DNA from: Tachypleus tridentatus
Lineage: Eukaryota; Arthropoda; Merostomata; Xiphosura; Limulidae
Length of the DNA stretch: 64,000 bases
Assembly (NCBI RefSeq): GCF_004210375.1
Contig: NC_134830.1
Span: forward strand, 50,225,094 to 50,289,093
Direction: 5' to 3'
Part shown: positions 49,077 through 59,489 of the stretch, piece after piece
Layout: the number at the start of each line of letters is the position of its first letter
How positions within the stretch are numbered: position 1 is the first letter of the stretch
Position numbers and translations under genes: made by a program
The notes under the pieces: model-generated
Database searches by the model: none
The model's input: the letters and a program-made list of their open reading frames with translations, nothing else
Told to the model about the DNA's origin: nothing

Positions 49077-50035
49077 CATGGATTCTCAACCGGGGTCCAT
49101 GGAATATTTCTGTGGGTCCACAATGATATTTTGGTGGTCCATGAAGAAAACCAACTCAGAATGGTTTTTATTATTAAAAATTCAATTTCTACTGTAATTT
49201 TGGTTGGACGTGAAAAAAGCTGAAGTAGACATTCAAACGAATTTGGATTATTTTCTAGATTTTGAAAAATTTCCAGAAAATTGCCTTGAAAGCAATAAAA
49301 AAAAGAAAAAAATAAGTGATAAGAGCTGGTTTTAAATATGCGCCTCAGGCAGTCGGTTCTTTTCCTATTATATTGTCTGTCTGACCTTCGCCCTCCCATA
49401 CTAATCTCCTTAGGGAATTTATTCCAGAAATACTTCAATCTGTCAAACCCTTCTAGGGGAAAATCTATTAAAATGTCGACTTGACCCAAGCAGTTCACTT
49501 CAGTTTAACGTTGAACTCCATCGTGAAAAGGTAAGAGATATTAAAAGTTCCTAGTACAGACATTCTTTCGTATTTTTTTTTTAATTTCTGCATTTCAATA
49601 ATGAAAAAATTATTTCCCAGCATAAAAGTATAAAAAGACTGAAGAGAAAAATGGCAAATTTTACCCATTTTGATACAAATTTCAAATATCAATTCATATC
49701 TTGGCAGTTATCTGATATAATTATCAGTTAAAAATGTCAATGGTGACCCTAATGATAATAATGAATGGCTTGTATAGTTTTTTTAATCATTCAAGTTATT
49801 TTAACTATAACATTTCTATTTACCAGTTTTACCTCGAACATTTACCATGCACTCTGTTTCTGAATATGTGTTTTATTTGTCGAAAAATTTCTAAAAATGA
49901 ATAGCAATATATATAGTTAGATATTATGAAATGCAATAATTGTATTACCAGCTGTATATATATTAATTATATATATATATATGTATGTACGTATGTATGT
50001 ATATATATATATACATTTTTTTTTTCAGACATCCC

Positions 50036-51810
50036 ATGGCTGCTCCAAGTAAAAAGAAGTGCCGACAGTACTCCGTTGAATATTTGTCTTACGGATTTAT
50101 TCCAACACCACATAATGAAACGAAACCAATGTGCCTCATATGTATGGATGTACTTTCAAATGATAGTATGAAACCTTGTAAACTAAAAATCCATCTAGAA
50201 AAGAAGCACACAGGAGAGAAAGATAAACCAGTAGAATACTTTAAAAAACTTCGTGATGATTTCCAAGCTAGAAAAACAGTGTCTCAATTGTTTAATAACA
50301 AAGTGTATAAAATGAGTGATGGTTTACTGGCATCATATGAAATTAGCAAAATAATAGCAAAGGCAGGAAAACCCCATAATGTTGGTGAAACAGTAATTCT
50401 ATCAGCAGTGTCTGTTATAATTTCGTCAGTTATGAAACAAAATGCAAGTGAAATTACTAATTCCATCCCTTTAAGCAACTCTTCTGTGTCACGACGCATT
50501 GATGAAATGGCAGAGGATGTAGAAAAACAATTGATAGCCCATTTGCAAGTGAAACAGTTTGCCCTTCAACTTGATGAATCCACTTTAAGAGATAATGAGG
50601 CCATTTTATTAGCATATGTTAGATTTAACAATGATGAAGGACCCAAGGAGGAAATGCTTTTTTGCTAGAAGCCTTGTGACAGACACAAAAGGTGAAACAA
50701 TTTTTAATGAAGTTGTTACTTATTTCCAGGAAAACAATATTCCACTCAAAAATATAATCGCTTGTGCTACTGATGGTGCACCATCTATGACAGGCAGATA
50801 CAAAGGTTTTATTGCACATTTAAAAAAAGCTGTCCCGGAAGTATTTTGTGTTCACTACGTGATACACCGTCAACACTTAGTTGCAAAGAAAATGAGTGCA
50901 CGTTTGCATGATGCCCTTACTGTCGTAATACAAGTAGTTAACCATATTAAATCAAATTCTCTCCGAGACCGCCTTTTTTCATGAATTATGTAAGCAAAAT
51001 GAAGAAGAGTTTGAGCGGCTTGTATTACATACAGAGGTGAGATGGCTATCAAAGGGGAATTGTCTTCAGCGTTTCATTGCACTTTGGGATTCTATTGTTT
51101 CCTTTCTTGCTAACACACAACTTGGAGAACAGCTGCTTGCAAATAAATGTGATGTGTTTTACTTATCAGATATATTTGAAAAATTGAATTCACTTAATAA
51201 ACAGCTACAAGGAAAAGATTCTGATCTGATATCTAGTAAAAGTGCTATTGCTGCTTTTCTGAGGAAACTACAGTTGTATAAGAATAATATCAGGCGTCGT
51301 GCATTTGAACAGTTTCCTTGTTTGGCCTCTGTTAGCAGCGATTTGCAAGATGAAGATCTTGCATTATATGGTGAATATATGGAAAATATGCATGAAGATA
51401 TGCAAACTCGGTTTAGTGACCTACTCATGATGGTTATACCGACCTGGGTTTCAATTCCTTTCGAAGTTAATGTTGCCGATATAGACATATCTTTGCAAGA
51501 GCCTCTCATCGAATTACAAAGTGATGAAATAATGCGTGCACAATTCAAAGATGGAAAGTACAATGTATGGAAGACAAATGATGTTGCTACAAAGTTCCCT
51601 TTGCTCTGGGATAAAGCACAGCTCTACGTTATTGCTTTTCCAACATCTTATCTTGTTGAATCGGGATTCAGTCGTGTTTCTCAACTGTTATCAAAAGCTC
51701 GCAATAGACTTGACATTGTGAAAAGAGGTGATCTTCGACTATCATTAACATCGATGGAACCAGATATAAAGAAACTCGCCGCGCAGCATCAACCACAGGG
51801 ATCTCATTGA
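50036..51810 (+). pseudogene. hAT transposase (BED finger + RNase H-like + hATC), two single-base frameshifts
   Basis: The ATG at 50036 begins MAAPSKKKCRQYS; the stop is at 51808-51810, about 590 residues if the two shifts are ignored, a normal hAT length. In order: BED-type finger CLICMDVLSND...HLEKKH (about residues 39-65); FALQLDESTLRDNEA (first catalytic Asp); CATDGAPSMTGRYKG (second Asp); VIHRQHLVAKK; HTEVRWLSKGNCLQR; LQGKDSDLISSKSAI; and the hATC dimerisation block FPTSYLVESGFSRVSQLL. Frame breaks lie at a CTTTTTT run near 50655-50660 (before ARSLVTDTK) and at a second CTTTTTT run near 50970-50975 (before HELCKQNEEE). Each is one T too many; no other stop is present. It may be a recently dead copy, or intact with homopolymer errors in the assembly. 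Relatives are the ZBED5/SCAND3-like domesticated genes. Confidence 0.9.
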
Positions 51811-52017
51811 ATAAATATGCCTATCTCTTTTTTTTTTTTTTCTTATCACACACTTAACTTTAACTGGTTTATCAAAAATTTTAACCAGTGTACATAAATA
51901 AATGATGCAGTGAATTCAATTGCCTGAAGAGCTCTGATCTCCATGGGCTTGACCATGGAAGAAACATTATAATATTGTAATACAAGATATTGGTAAAGAA
52001 TTATTATCACAATAATT

Positions 52018-52062
52018 TTGATTATTATTATTATTACTAATTATCATTATTATTATAATTGT
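52018..52062. repeat. (ATT)n microsatellite in hAT trailer
   Basis: Imperfect ATTATT repeats after the transposase gene. Confidence 0.7.
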
Positions 52063-52267
52063 TGTAGAATACTTTATTTGCATTAGATTAGTTTTCATTT
52101 AAAAATAAAGCTTAATTATATATTATTTCTTTGATTATTAAAACCTCAAAATTTATATTAGTGAATATAGAACATTGTCTTCTTATGACCAATAGTTATG
52201 AAGGGGTCCACCAAGAAAAAAAGAAGGGAAAAGGGGATCATGGGTAAAAAAAGGTTGAGAACCACTG

Positions 52268-52275
52268 GTTTAGAC
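52268..52275 (+). repeat. hAT target-site duplication, right copy
   Basis: GTTTAGAC, identical to 49069-49076. Confidence 0.9.
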
Positions 52276-52800
52276 TGAGATAATGCAAAGGTGGAGCTAC
52301 TCCTTTCTGAAATAAGGTTTTGGTGATGAAATACGACATTTTTGTTTTCAAGATGGATTTTTCTTAATGCTTTTGTGAAAAGGCTTTCACGAGTACCGCT
52401 ACATCATCACGAGTCTTATAAAAGTAATTGAGTTTATAAGTAATCATTTATCTCAGAAATAAATTCCATCTTTCAAACGAAGTTTATCTTACATCATAAA
52501 CACTAATTGGCTATTATTTGAATTAGGTTCCAGTTCAGTAAAACTGTGTTAAAGTTTGTAAAAATCAAGCAGTAACATTTATGAGCTCAAATATCTATTA
52601 CAAAATTAGTTGTTTTTTTCTGTGTTGGAAATGTCCTCCATGATTTTTTTTTCAGTGCTTCATCATTTTGCTATGAAATTATATTTTACTTATTATGTAG
52701 ACCAATTAAAATGATCAATATATTGAACAGTAAATGATTTATTATGATAGAATTAAAAATAACAGGAACTGGAAGAAGAAAGTACAACATTTTGTACTGT
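52276..52800. other. Unassigned stretch right of the hAT element
   Basis: AT-rich. No gene or repeat is recognised. It continues the target sequence interrupted by the hAT insertion. Confidence 0.5.
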
Positions 52801-53049
52801 TTTGTTAATGTCGCGCAGAGCTACTCGAGGGCTATCTGCGTTATCTGCCCATAATTTAGCAGTGAAAAACTACAGGAAAGAGGGCTATCCATCACTTCCC
52901 ACCGCCAACTGTCGGGTGTCTCTTTTAATAACAAAATGTGTGATTAATTGAACATTATAACATCCTCACAGTTGAAGGGGCGGGTACTTTCGGTGACAGG
53001 GATTGGAATCCGAAGATTGCGAATTGACCATCATAACCACCAGGCCAAC
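52801..53049 (-). mobile_element. tRNA-derived SINE (family I), diverged
   Basis: GTCGCGCAGAGCTACTCGAG, GGGCTATCTGCGTTATCTGC, CCACCGCCAACTGTCGGG, head GACAGGGATTGGAATCCGA and AACCACCAGGCCAAC. More diverged than the copy 280 bp to its right. Confidence 0.85.
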
Positions 53050-53330
53050 ATTCTACAAATTTTAACAACGTTATGTGCCAGCTGTGAGGAGAGGAGTTGA
53101 ATTAAGTTAAAACATTTTCTTAAAATGAAAAGTTTGTCATGTAAATACAAAATTTTAAAAATATTTTATATGTGTAAATGATTTTGGATATATTTGTATA
53201 TATATATTGTGGGAATGCAAAAATGATAAACATATAGGAATTACAAACAATGAATATTGGAAATTAAATAGTGAAATGGACTATTAGTATGATACGTTAT
53301 TACATAAAATGCAAAATAAAAGCGAATAAT

Positions 53331-53603
53331 GTGTTTGTTTGTTTTGAATTTCGCGAAAAGCTACGCAAGGGCTATCTGCGCTAACCGTCCCTAATTTAGC
53401 AGTGTAAGACTAGAGAGAAGGCAGCTAGTCATCACCACCCACCGTCAACTTTTGGACTACTCTTTTACCAACAAATAGTTCGGTTGTCCGTCACATTATA
53501 ACGCCCCCACGGCTGAAAGGGTGAGCATGTTTGGTGTGACGGGGATTCGAACCCGTGACCCTCGAATGGCGAGTTGAGCGCCTTAACCACTTGGCCATCC
53601 CGT
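53331..53603 (-). mobile_element. tRNA-derived SINE (family I), full length
   Basis: The (GTTT)n tail side is at the left, then GGGCTATCTGCGCTAACCGT, CACCCACCGTCAACTTTTGG, ACGGCTGAAAGGGTGAGC, head GGGGATTCGAACCCGTGACC and CCTTAACCACTTGGCCATCC. Both the B box and the A box are recognisable. Confidence 0.92.
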
Positions 53604-54668
53604 GTCCACAAATATAAACATGACACTAGAATTATATAAGGTCCATAAAATCATCAGCGTAAAACCATGCTTTGTATCCTTTTGGTGTCACTATGCCTGA
53701 AATGATATGTGAACTTCTGAGTTTTAGGGATTTCAGATTCATATGGTATTGATTAAAGACATATTCAACATATGGGTAGTTTAGCCAAGAGACTGTACTT
53801 TATACCTACATAAGTAAATCAGAATGATATAATGAAGATCCAAGATGTTTTGATCCCCTATCGGATGTTATGAAAAACACAAAGTGGTAATCGTTGATAT
53901 TTGTTTGTTTAGGCATGGATTATATAACAACAAATCTGAAAAGTTTAAATAGATAATTGGATTTGTTCTACAGTCAGTCATTCACTTAGAAAAAGACATT
54001 TGAGAAAGTATAATATTAGTGCCACTATATTTAGTATAGTAAAATGTTTATATAACATTTAGCAATTTATGTGTAAAAGCAGAAATAAGAACTAAAAATA
54101 AGTCATAACAAATAGAATAGAGACTTCGCTAAACGTAATTATTTTTCAGATCTTTGAGAAAGTTATTCCTCTAAGTGGCTAAAAAGGTAATATTGATGTC
54201 GGCTTGAGGAAATGTCTTTTTAAAAAAAGGTAGGACTAGTATGGTGAGTACACAAACCATGTGTTTTCTACGTTATTGTAGTAATATAAGAAAATTTCTA
54301 TATTTGTTACTCACACAGGTATGTGCAATTTTCACATAACACATTGTTCAAGAATGTTTTAAGTTACTGTCAGTCTCTATCCTTTTCCAAGGGTAGCATC
54401 TTTTATCTTCCATGGTTAAATAATTGTAAGGGCACTTGTAGTATACGAAATTAGGCAGCTATCTTTTCTATTGGTAATCAAGCACCCTCTTAAGGTAATA
54501 ATCTCTTTTATATTTCTTTGAGAATAACCATCATGAGGGTAACGCTAGATATTCTGAACACGTTTTATCTTCGTCAGTTTACTAAAAAACAAAAAATAAA
54601 TTCACTTTTGAACAGGATTTCAACAGAACCTAGCATAAGACCTCATCCGAGAGATGTGTGTGTGTTTT
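53604..54668. other. Unassigned AT-rich stretch
   Basis: No gene, repeat or RNA recognised in about 1 kb. Confidence 0.6.
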
Positions 54669-54773
54669 TTAATTTCAAAGCCGCATCGGGCTATCTGCTG
54701 AACTCACCGAGGGAAATCGAACCACTGATTTTAGCGTTGTAAATGCGTAGACTTACCGCTGTACTAGAGGAGG
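54669..54773 (-). mobile_element. SINE family II
   Basis: TTTTAATTTCAAAGCCGC, CGGGCTATCTGCTGA, CACCGAGGGAAATCGAACCA (B box on minus: GGTTCGATTTCC), CTGATTTTAGCGTTGTAAAT, ACTTACCGCTGTACTAG. About 105 bp. Same tRNA-related logic as family I but a different head and a short body. Confidence 0.7.
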
Positions 54774-54925
54774 GTGTCCGAGAGATGACTTAAAACCTAA
54801 ATCTTAAGTAAATGCTTCTCCCCATTATGACAATCAAAATATATTTGTCATTGTATTTATATGAATAAAAAATAACACGCTATGTTGAGACAACATAGGA
54901 CATCTCGGTTATTCCACCCTTTAAA

Positions 54926-56740
54926 CTAAATTAAAAGAAAAATCTTAAAACCATTCAATATTTTCATGTACTCATCAAGCGTTTCCTTAAACTCACTTAA
55001 ATGTCCTACCTTCATAACGTTCGAACCCAACCCATTCCAAAGTCCAAACACGCTGTTAGAAAAATAAAACAGTCTTAGCGAAAGATGGCGTCTACCCTAA
55101 CAAAACTTATATTTGTGTCCCTTATTCCTATTATTAAATATGAAGAAAAAGGGAAATTATCACCATTATCAATTCCCTTTACAACCCGACGCACCTCAAT
55201 CAGATTCTCCCTAACTTTTCTTTTTCCAAGAAAACAAAATTTAAGAGATTTCAGCCTCTCCTCATGTAACAACTCCTCCACTCAGGTACCAGTCTAGTAA
55301 CCCTCCTTTGAACTCTTTCCAATAACTCAATGTCCTTCCTAAAGTGAGGAGTCCAAGACTGAACACAACATTTCAAATGCGGCCTAATCAGTGACTTATA
55401 CAATGAAATTATAACCTCTTTAGACTTGTATTCAATATTTCTGTAGATACAACCTAAAATTCTACTTGTCCTACCTCTAGCAACAGCAAACCACATGAAT
55501 GGCTTAAGAGACTGATCAACGGTTACATCAAAATCCCTTTATTTCATAACGCTGTTAAGGTTGTTTCCATTCAAATTATGATAACTCACGTGTATTATCT
55601 TGCGTACATTATAAATAAAATCCTCTCCCATTTATTTGCCCAACTTACTGAATCGTCCACATCCTTTGGTAAATGAGTAGCATTATCTTCACAGTTAGAA
55701 ACACCCAATATCTTAATATCATCTGTAAATTTGAAAAATCTATTGATCATTCCTTCATCTATGTCACTAATTTAAATACAAAAAGAGCAACTGTCCTAAG
55801 ACTGAGCCCTGAGGTACCCCACTTGTGATGCTAATCCAGTTTGACTGAACTACATTTGTAGCAACCCTCTGCTTTCTTCCATTCAGCCACTTTTCTATCC
55901 AATTCGCTAACTTATCTCCCACATCTACAAAGATTATATTTTTACAAGACTTTTATTCGGTACCTTCTCAAATGCTTTATGAAAATTCAGATACACTCCA
56001 GTCTACATCCTTACTCTCATCTATATAAGCAGTAACCTTTCAAATAATGTCAAAAGATATGTGAGGCAAAATTTTTCCTTTGTGAAATCAAGTTGATTAT
56101 CCAATAAATTTCAAATCTTTGTTAAATAACTATGCAAACCATCTTTTATCAGACTTTCTGAAACTTTTCCCAGAACTTACTTAAGACTAATGGGCCCATA
56201 GTTATTAGAACAATATTTATCATCTCCCTTGTAAAGATGAATGACGTCAGCTAAATTCTAATTTTCCAGCACCTGTTCACTATTCAAAAACTGACGAAAA
56301 CTAGTAGCAAGTGGCTCACATTACAATCTTTAACCTCTTTCAAATTCCTTATTATGTGACCCAAGAGCCTTATCGTTCTTCAGCCTTACTAATTTTTTCT
56401 TAACCAGCACAGAATTAATGCAGTCTTGTTCGATCCTGTTTGTATCTATTAACTGTTCAATACTGCTTAAATCTTCCTTAGTAAAAACCGAAAAAAAGCA
56501 ACATTTAATAACACAGCTATCTCAAAATCATCAGATACGAGCCTTCGTTTGTCATCTCTTAAGAATCCTAATCCATCCTGATACTGTATTTTGTTTACCC
56601 TTAATGCATTTAAAGAAATCATCATTATTAATTTTTATATTTCCAGTCAACCTTTTCCCATAAGTCCTTTTGGTGTCCTAATTTCCTGCTTTACCAACTT
56701 TTTATTTTATATAATCTTCTAAATATCATGTGTAACATAT
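54926..56740 (-). pseudogene. CR1/Jockey-type LINE reverse transcriptase remnant (copy 1)
   Basis: Minus strand, in RT order: VFTKEDLSSIEQL, KNDKALGSHN, YCSNNYGPISL, LDFTKEKFCLTYLLT, VYLNFHKAFEKVP, GYLRAQS, FKFTDDIKILG (degenerate FADD-type catalytic box), then the C-terminal SRILGCIYRNIEYKSKEVI, SLYKSLIRPHLKCCVQSWTP, HFRKDIELLERVQRRVTRL and GLWNGLGSN..., with a stop at 54928-54926. Many stops and frameshifts. The RPHL.Y/CCVQ.W.P..RKDI..LERVQRR block is characteristic of CR1-like LINEs. 5' truncated, no endonuclease domain seen. Confidence 0.85.
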
Positions 56741-56819
56741 TTGCTGTTGTACATATATCGTAATGCCTACACTTGTTTCTGTATAGTTTTCTTTTTTGCA
56801 TGTGACGGGTATTATTTAC
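56741..56819. other. Short spacer
   Basis: AT-rich junction between the LINE remnant and the dispersed repeat. Nothing recognised. Confidence 0.4.
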
Positions 56820-57538
56820 TGTGTATTGCTTAAGTCCTGCCTGTTCTCGAAATTTGTTGAACATTCTTGTGCGTAAGAATCAACAATGTTCTAGATGTGT
56901 ACGTAATACTAGGGATTGACAGCATTTTTGCAAGCGAACTTTAGTGAATGTTCTAGAGTCTCGCGTGATTGATATATAAAAACAACGCGTCAAGAGACAA
57001 GAAAATATTGCTGGTCAAATACAGTCAGTGTATTATAAGCCTAGAAACAATAGTTGTGATTTACACCTATTAATCGGAAAAACTACAAAATTTGATCGGA
57101 GACTTTTATAAATTTCGAACATTGCAAATCGTTTAACTTCAGTGAATTACTTTGAACGTTAAAATTTCTACGAGGAATTAAATATCATTGCCAGGAGAAG
57201 TCAGCTTGTAAAGATATGGGGTCAATTAAGCTTAAGCGAATTAATCAGAATTAATTTGCTTGTCGTGGATTTGGAATGTCGATAAAATATACAGTTTCAG
57301 ACCGGATATAAGACTCGGTATTGTTTGTAAAACTCTTGTATATAAACTGTCATTAAAAGTAACTATTAGTAATAGCCGTTATTATAAATTGTACTTTTTT
57401 AAATATTAAAATATATTTGTGTTAAGAATAAAATTGTGTGTATCAATCTTGTTGGCAAATAATATAAATTTAATACGTATTAACGAATTACTAAACTCAA
57501 ATAAAAATTTCGGTTATCTAAAATAGTAATACGTAACA
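56820..57538 (+). repeat. Dispersed repeat, possible solo LTR, copy B
   Basis: Colinear blocks shared with 42632-43202 (see that entry). It contains GATATATAAAAACAACGCG at about 56974, a TATA-box-like sequence in the middle, as expected of an LTR promoter. It is about 150 bp longer than copy A owing to indels. No gag-pol is adjacent. Confidence 0.55.
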
Positions 57539-58198
57539 TAATAAATCGGAGACTCTTCGAAACAAATTATAATACGTGAAACATGTCATACAATTCAAGT
57601 TACATTTCTTAAATTTATGATGCTTTTCTTTAATTTTTAATTCTTAAACTCTTTGTAAACCAACCTGTATTTTACTAGCACCTACCATTTCCTTTCTGTG
57701 AGGAATATGTTTACCTTGAAAAGAAAATTGTCTTTAAACATTTACTACATCTAATGTCTCTAAATAACTCGGTTGCCTAATTCACAATAGATAATTCTTA
57801 TTGTATCCCTTCAAACTTTGACGTTTTGAATTTATTGCCAAATTATTATTATTCCTCATCTCCTTATGCAAGACATCGAATCTATTAGAGCAACGATCAT
57901 TTGCCACAAGATGTTCTTCAATTTCCACCTTCCCTATCATTTATTTATTTGAAGTTAACAATAAATCTAAAATTTCTATGTTTCTAGTAAATTCTTTGAC
58001 TAATTGGTATAGAAAGCCATCCTAAATAGATTTCAAAAACGGTTCTCACTCATGGTTTGACTCTAGAATTTCCAAATCTATAAAATTGTTTATGGTGATT
58101 ACATATTTGTGTCGAGTCTGTGTATATTCTCTTAAATACAAATAATTAATTGATAAATAATTGTTTTCCAGCAGATATCTTGAAGAAAAGTCCAGGGC
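57539..58198. other. Unassigned AT-rich stretch
   Basis: On the minus strand the region 57600-58180 resembles the sort of text expected of more LINE sequence, but I cannot identify conserved RT or endonuclease motifs in it. Confidence 0.4.
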
Positions 58199-58465
58199 CC
58201 AGCATGGCCAGATGGTTAAGGCGCTCGACTCGTAATCAGAGGGCCGCAGGTTCGAATCTCCGTCACACCAAACTGCTCGTCCTTTCAGCCGTGGGGGCGT
58301 TATAATGTTACGGTCAATCCCACTATTTGTTGGTAAAAGAGTAGCCCTAGAGTTGGCGGTGGGTAGTGATGACTAGCTCCTTCCCTCTAGCCCTACATTG
58401 CTAAATTATGGACAGCTAGCGCAGATAGCCCTCGTGTAGCTTTACGCGAAATTCCAAACAAACAA
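58199..58465 (+). mobile_element. tRNA-derived SINE (family I), full length, plus orientation
   Basis: Head GCCCAGCATGGCCAGATGG (A box), GGCGCTCGACTCGTAATCAG, GCAGGTTCGAATCTCCGTC (B box), body CAGCCGTGGGGGCGTTATAA, AGAGTTGGCGGTGGGTAGTG, tail GACAGCTAGCGCAGATAGCC and GCGAAATTCCAAACAAACAA. CTCGACTCGTAATC head subtype. Confidence 0.93.
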
Positions 58466-58751
58466 GTGGGTGGTGATGACTAGCTGCCTTCCCTCTAGTC
58501 TTACACTGCTAAATTAGGGACGGCTAGCACAGATAGCCCTCGAGTAGCTTTGTGCGAAATTCCCAAACAAACAAACAAACAAACAAACCAAACAAACAAA
58601 CAAGAAAATTCCTTTATCTGCTGGTCTGTTTCGTTATTGTTAGAGGAAATTAGTGCTATTTGAAAATGCCGTAATGGTATGCTGTTTCACAAACTTTTTT
58701 TTTTTTTTTTGTGTATATATATATTTCTTCTTGAGAGTTCAATATCTTTCA

Positions 58752-59013
58752 GGCCCGGCATGGCCTAGCGCGTAAGGCGTGCGACTCGTAATCTGAGGGT
58801 CGCGGGTTCGCTCCCGCATCGCGCTAAACATGCTCGCCCTCCCAGCCGTGGGGGTGTATAATGTGACGGTCAATCCCACTATTCGTTGGTAAAAGAGTAG
58901 CCCAAGAGTTGGCGGTGGGTGGTGATGACTAGCTGCCTTCCCTCTAGTCTTACACTGCTAAATTAGGGACGGCTAGCACAGATAGCCCTCGAGTAGCTTT
59001 GTGCGAAATTCCC
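58752..59013 (+). mobile_element. tRNA-derived SINE (family I), copy 1 of duplicated unit
   Basis: Head GGCCCGGCATGGCCTAGCGC, GTGCGACTCGTAATCTGAGG, GCGGGTTCGCTCCCGC (B box with GCTC in place of GAAT). GCGTGCGACTCGTAATC head subtype. The tail ends in (CAAA)n with one CCAAAC interruption. Confidence 0.92.
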
Positions 59014-59209
59014 AAACAAACAAACAAACAAACAAACAAACCAAACAAACAAACAAACAAGAAAATTCCTTTATCTGCTGGTCTGTTTCGTTATTGTTAG
59101 AGGAAATTAGTGCTATTTGAAAATGCCGTAATGGTATGCTGTTTCACAAACTTTCTTTTTTTTTTTTTGTGTATATATATATTTCTTCTTGAGAGTTCAA
59201 TATCTTTCA

Positions 59210-59489
59210 GGCCCGGCATGGCCTAGCGCGTAAGGCGTGCGACTCGTAATCTGAGGGTCGCGGGTTCGCTCCCGCATCGCGCTAAACATGCTCGCCCTCC
59301 CAGCCGTGGGGGTGTATAATGTGACGGTCAATCCCACTATTCGTTGGTAAAAGAGTAGCCCAAGAGTTGGCGGTGGGTGGTGATGACTAGCTGCCTTCCC
59401 TCTAGTCTTACACTGCTAAATTAGGGACGGCTAGCACAGATAGCCCTCGAGTAACTTTGTGCGAAATTCCCAAACAAACAAACAAACAA
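59210..59489 (+). mobile_element. tRNA-derived SINE (family I), copy 2 of duplicated unit
   Basis: Identical head to the copy at 58752, including the unusual GGTTCGCTCCCGC. The tail has GAGTAACTTTG where the other has GAGTAGCTTTG, and a shorter (CAAA)n. Confidence 0.92.

Larger units (their letters stand above)
49077..52267 (+). mobile_element. Complete hAT DNA transposon, 3191 bp
   Basis: The left end is CATGGATTCTCAACC and the reverse complement of the right end is CAGTGGTTCTCAACC, the hAT end motif also seen in Charlie-type elements. The element is flanked by a perfect 8-bp duplication GTTTAGAC, as expected for hAT. It carries one transposase gene on the plus strand (50036-51810) with about 0.96 kb of leader and 0.46 kb of trailer. 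A polypyrimidine tract and CAG at 50020-50028, just before the first ATG, resemble an acceptor, so the leader may contain a spliced 5' exon. Confidence 0.92.
58466..59489 (+). repeat. Tandem ~460-bp duplication carrying SINE copies
   Basis: A SINE 3' half (GTGGGTGGTGATGACTAGC to GCGAAATTCCC) plus (CAAA)n plus a spacer of about 150 bp (AATTCCTTTATCTGCTGG ... TTGAGAGTTCAATATC) occurs at 58466 and 58917. The same SINE 3' half occurs a third time at 59376. Junctions GCCCGGCATGG at 58753 and 59211 are 458 bp apart. Copies differ only by a few bases and in (CAAA)n and poly-T length. Confidence 0.92.

Noticed and set aside
48923-49498. 191-aa minus ORF
   Set aside because: Spans the hAT left end and the interior leader, with no recognisable domain. 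It crosses an insertion boundary, so it is a chance ORF.
58199-59489. tRNA genes (heads with A and B boxes)
   Set aside because: The heads do not give a clean cloverleaf and are always fused to the same body and (CAAA)n tail. They are SINEs.
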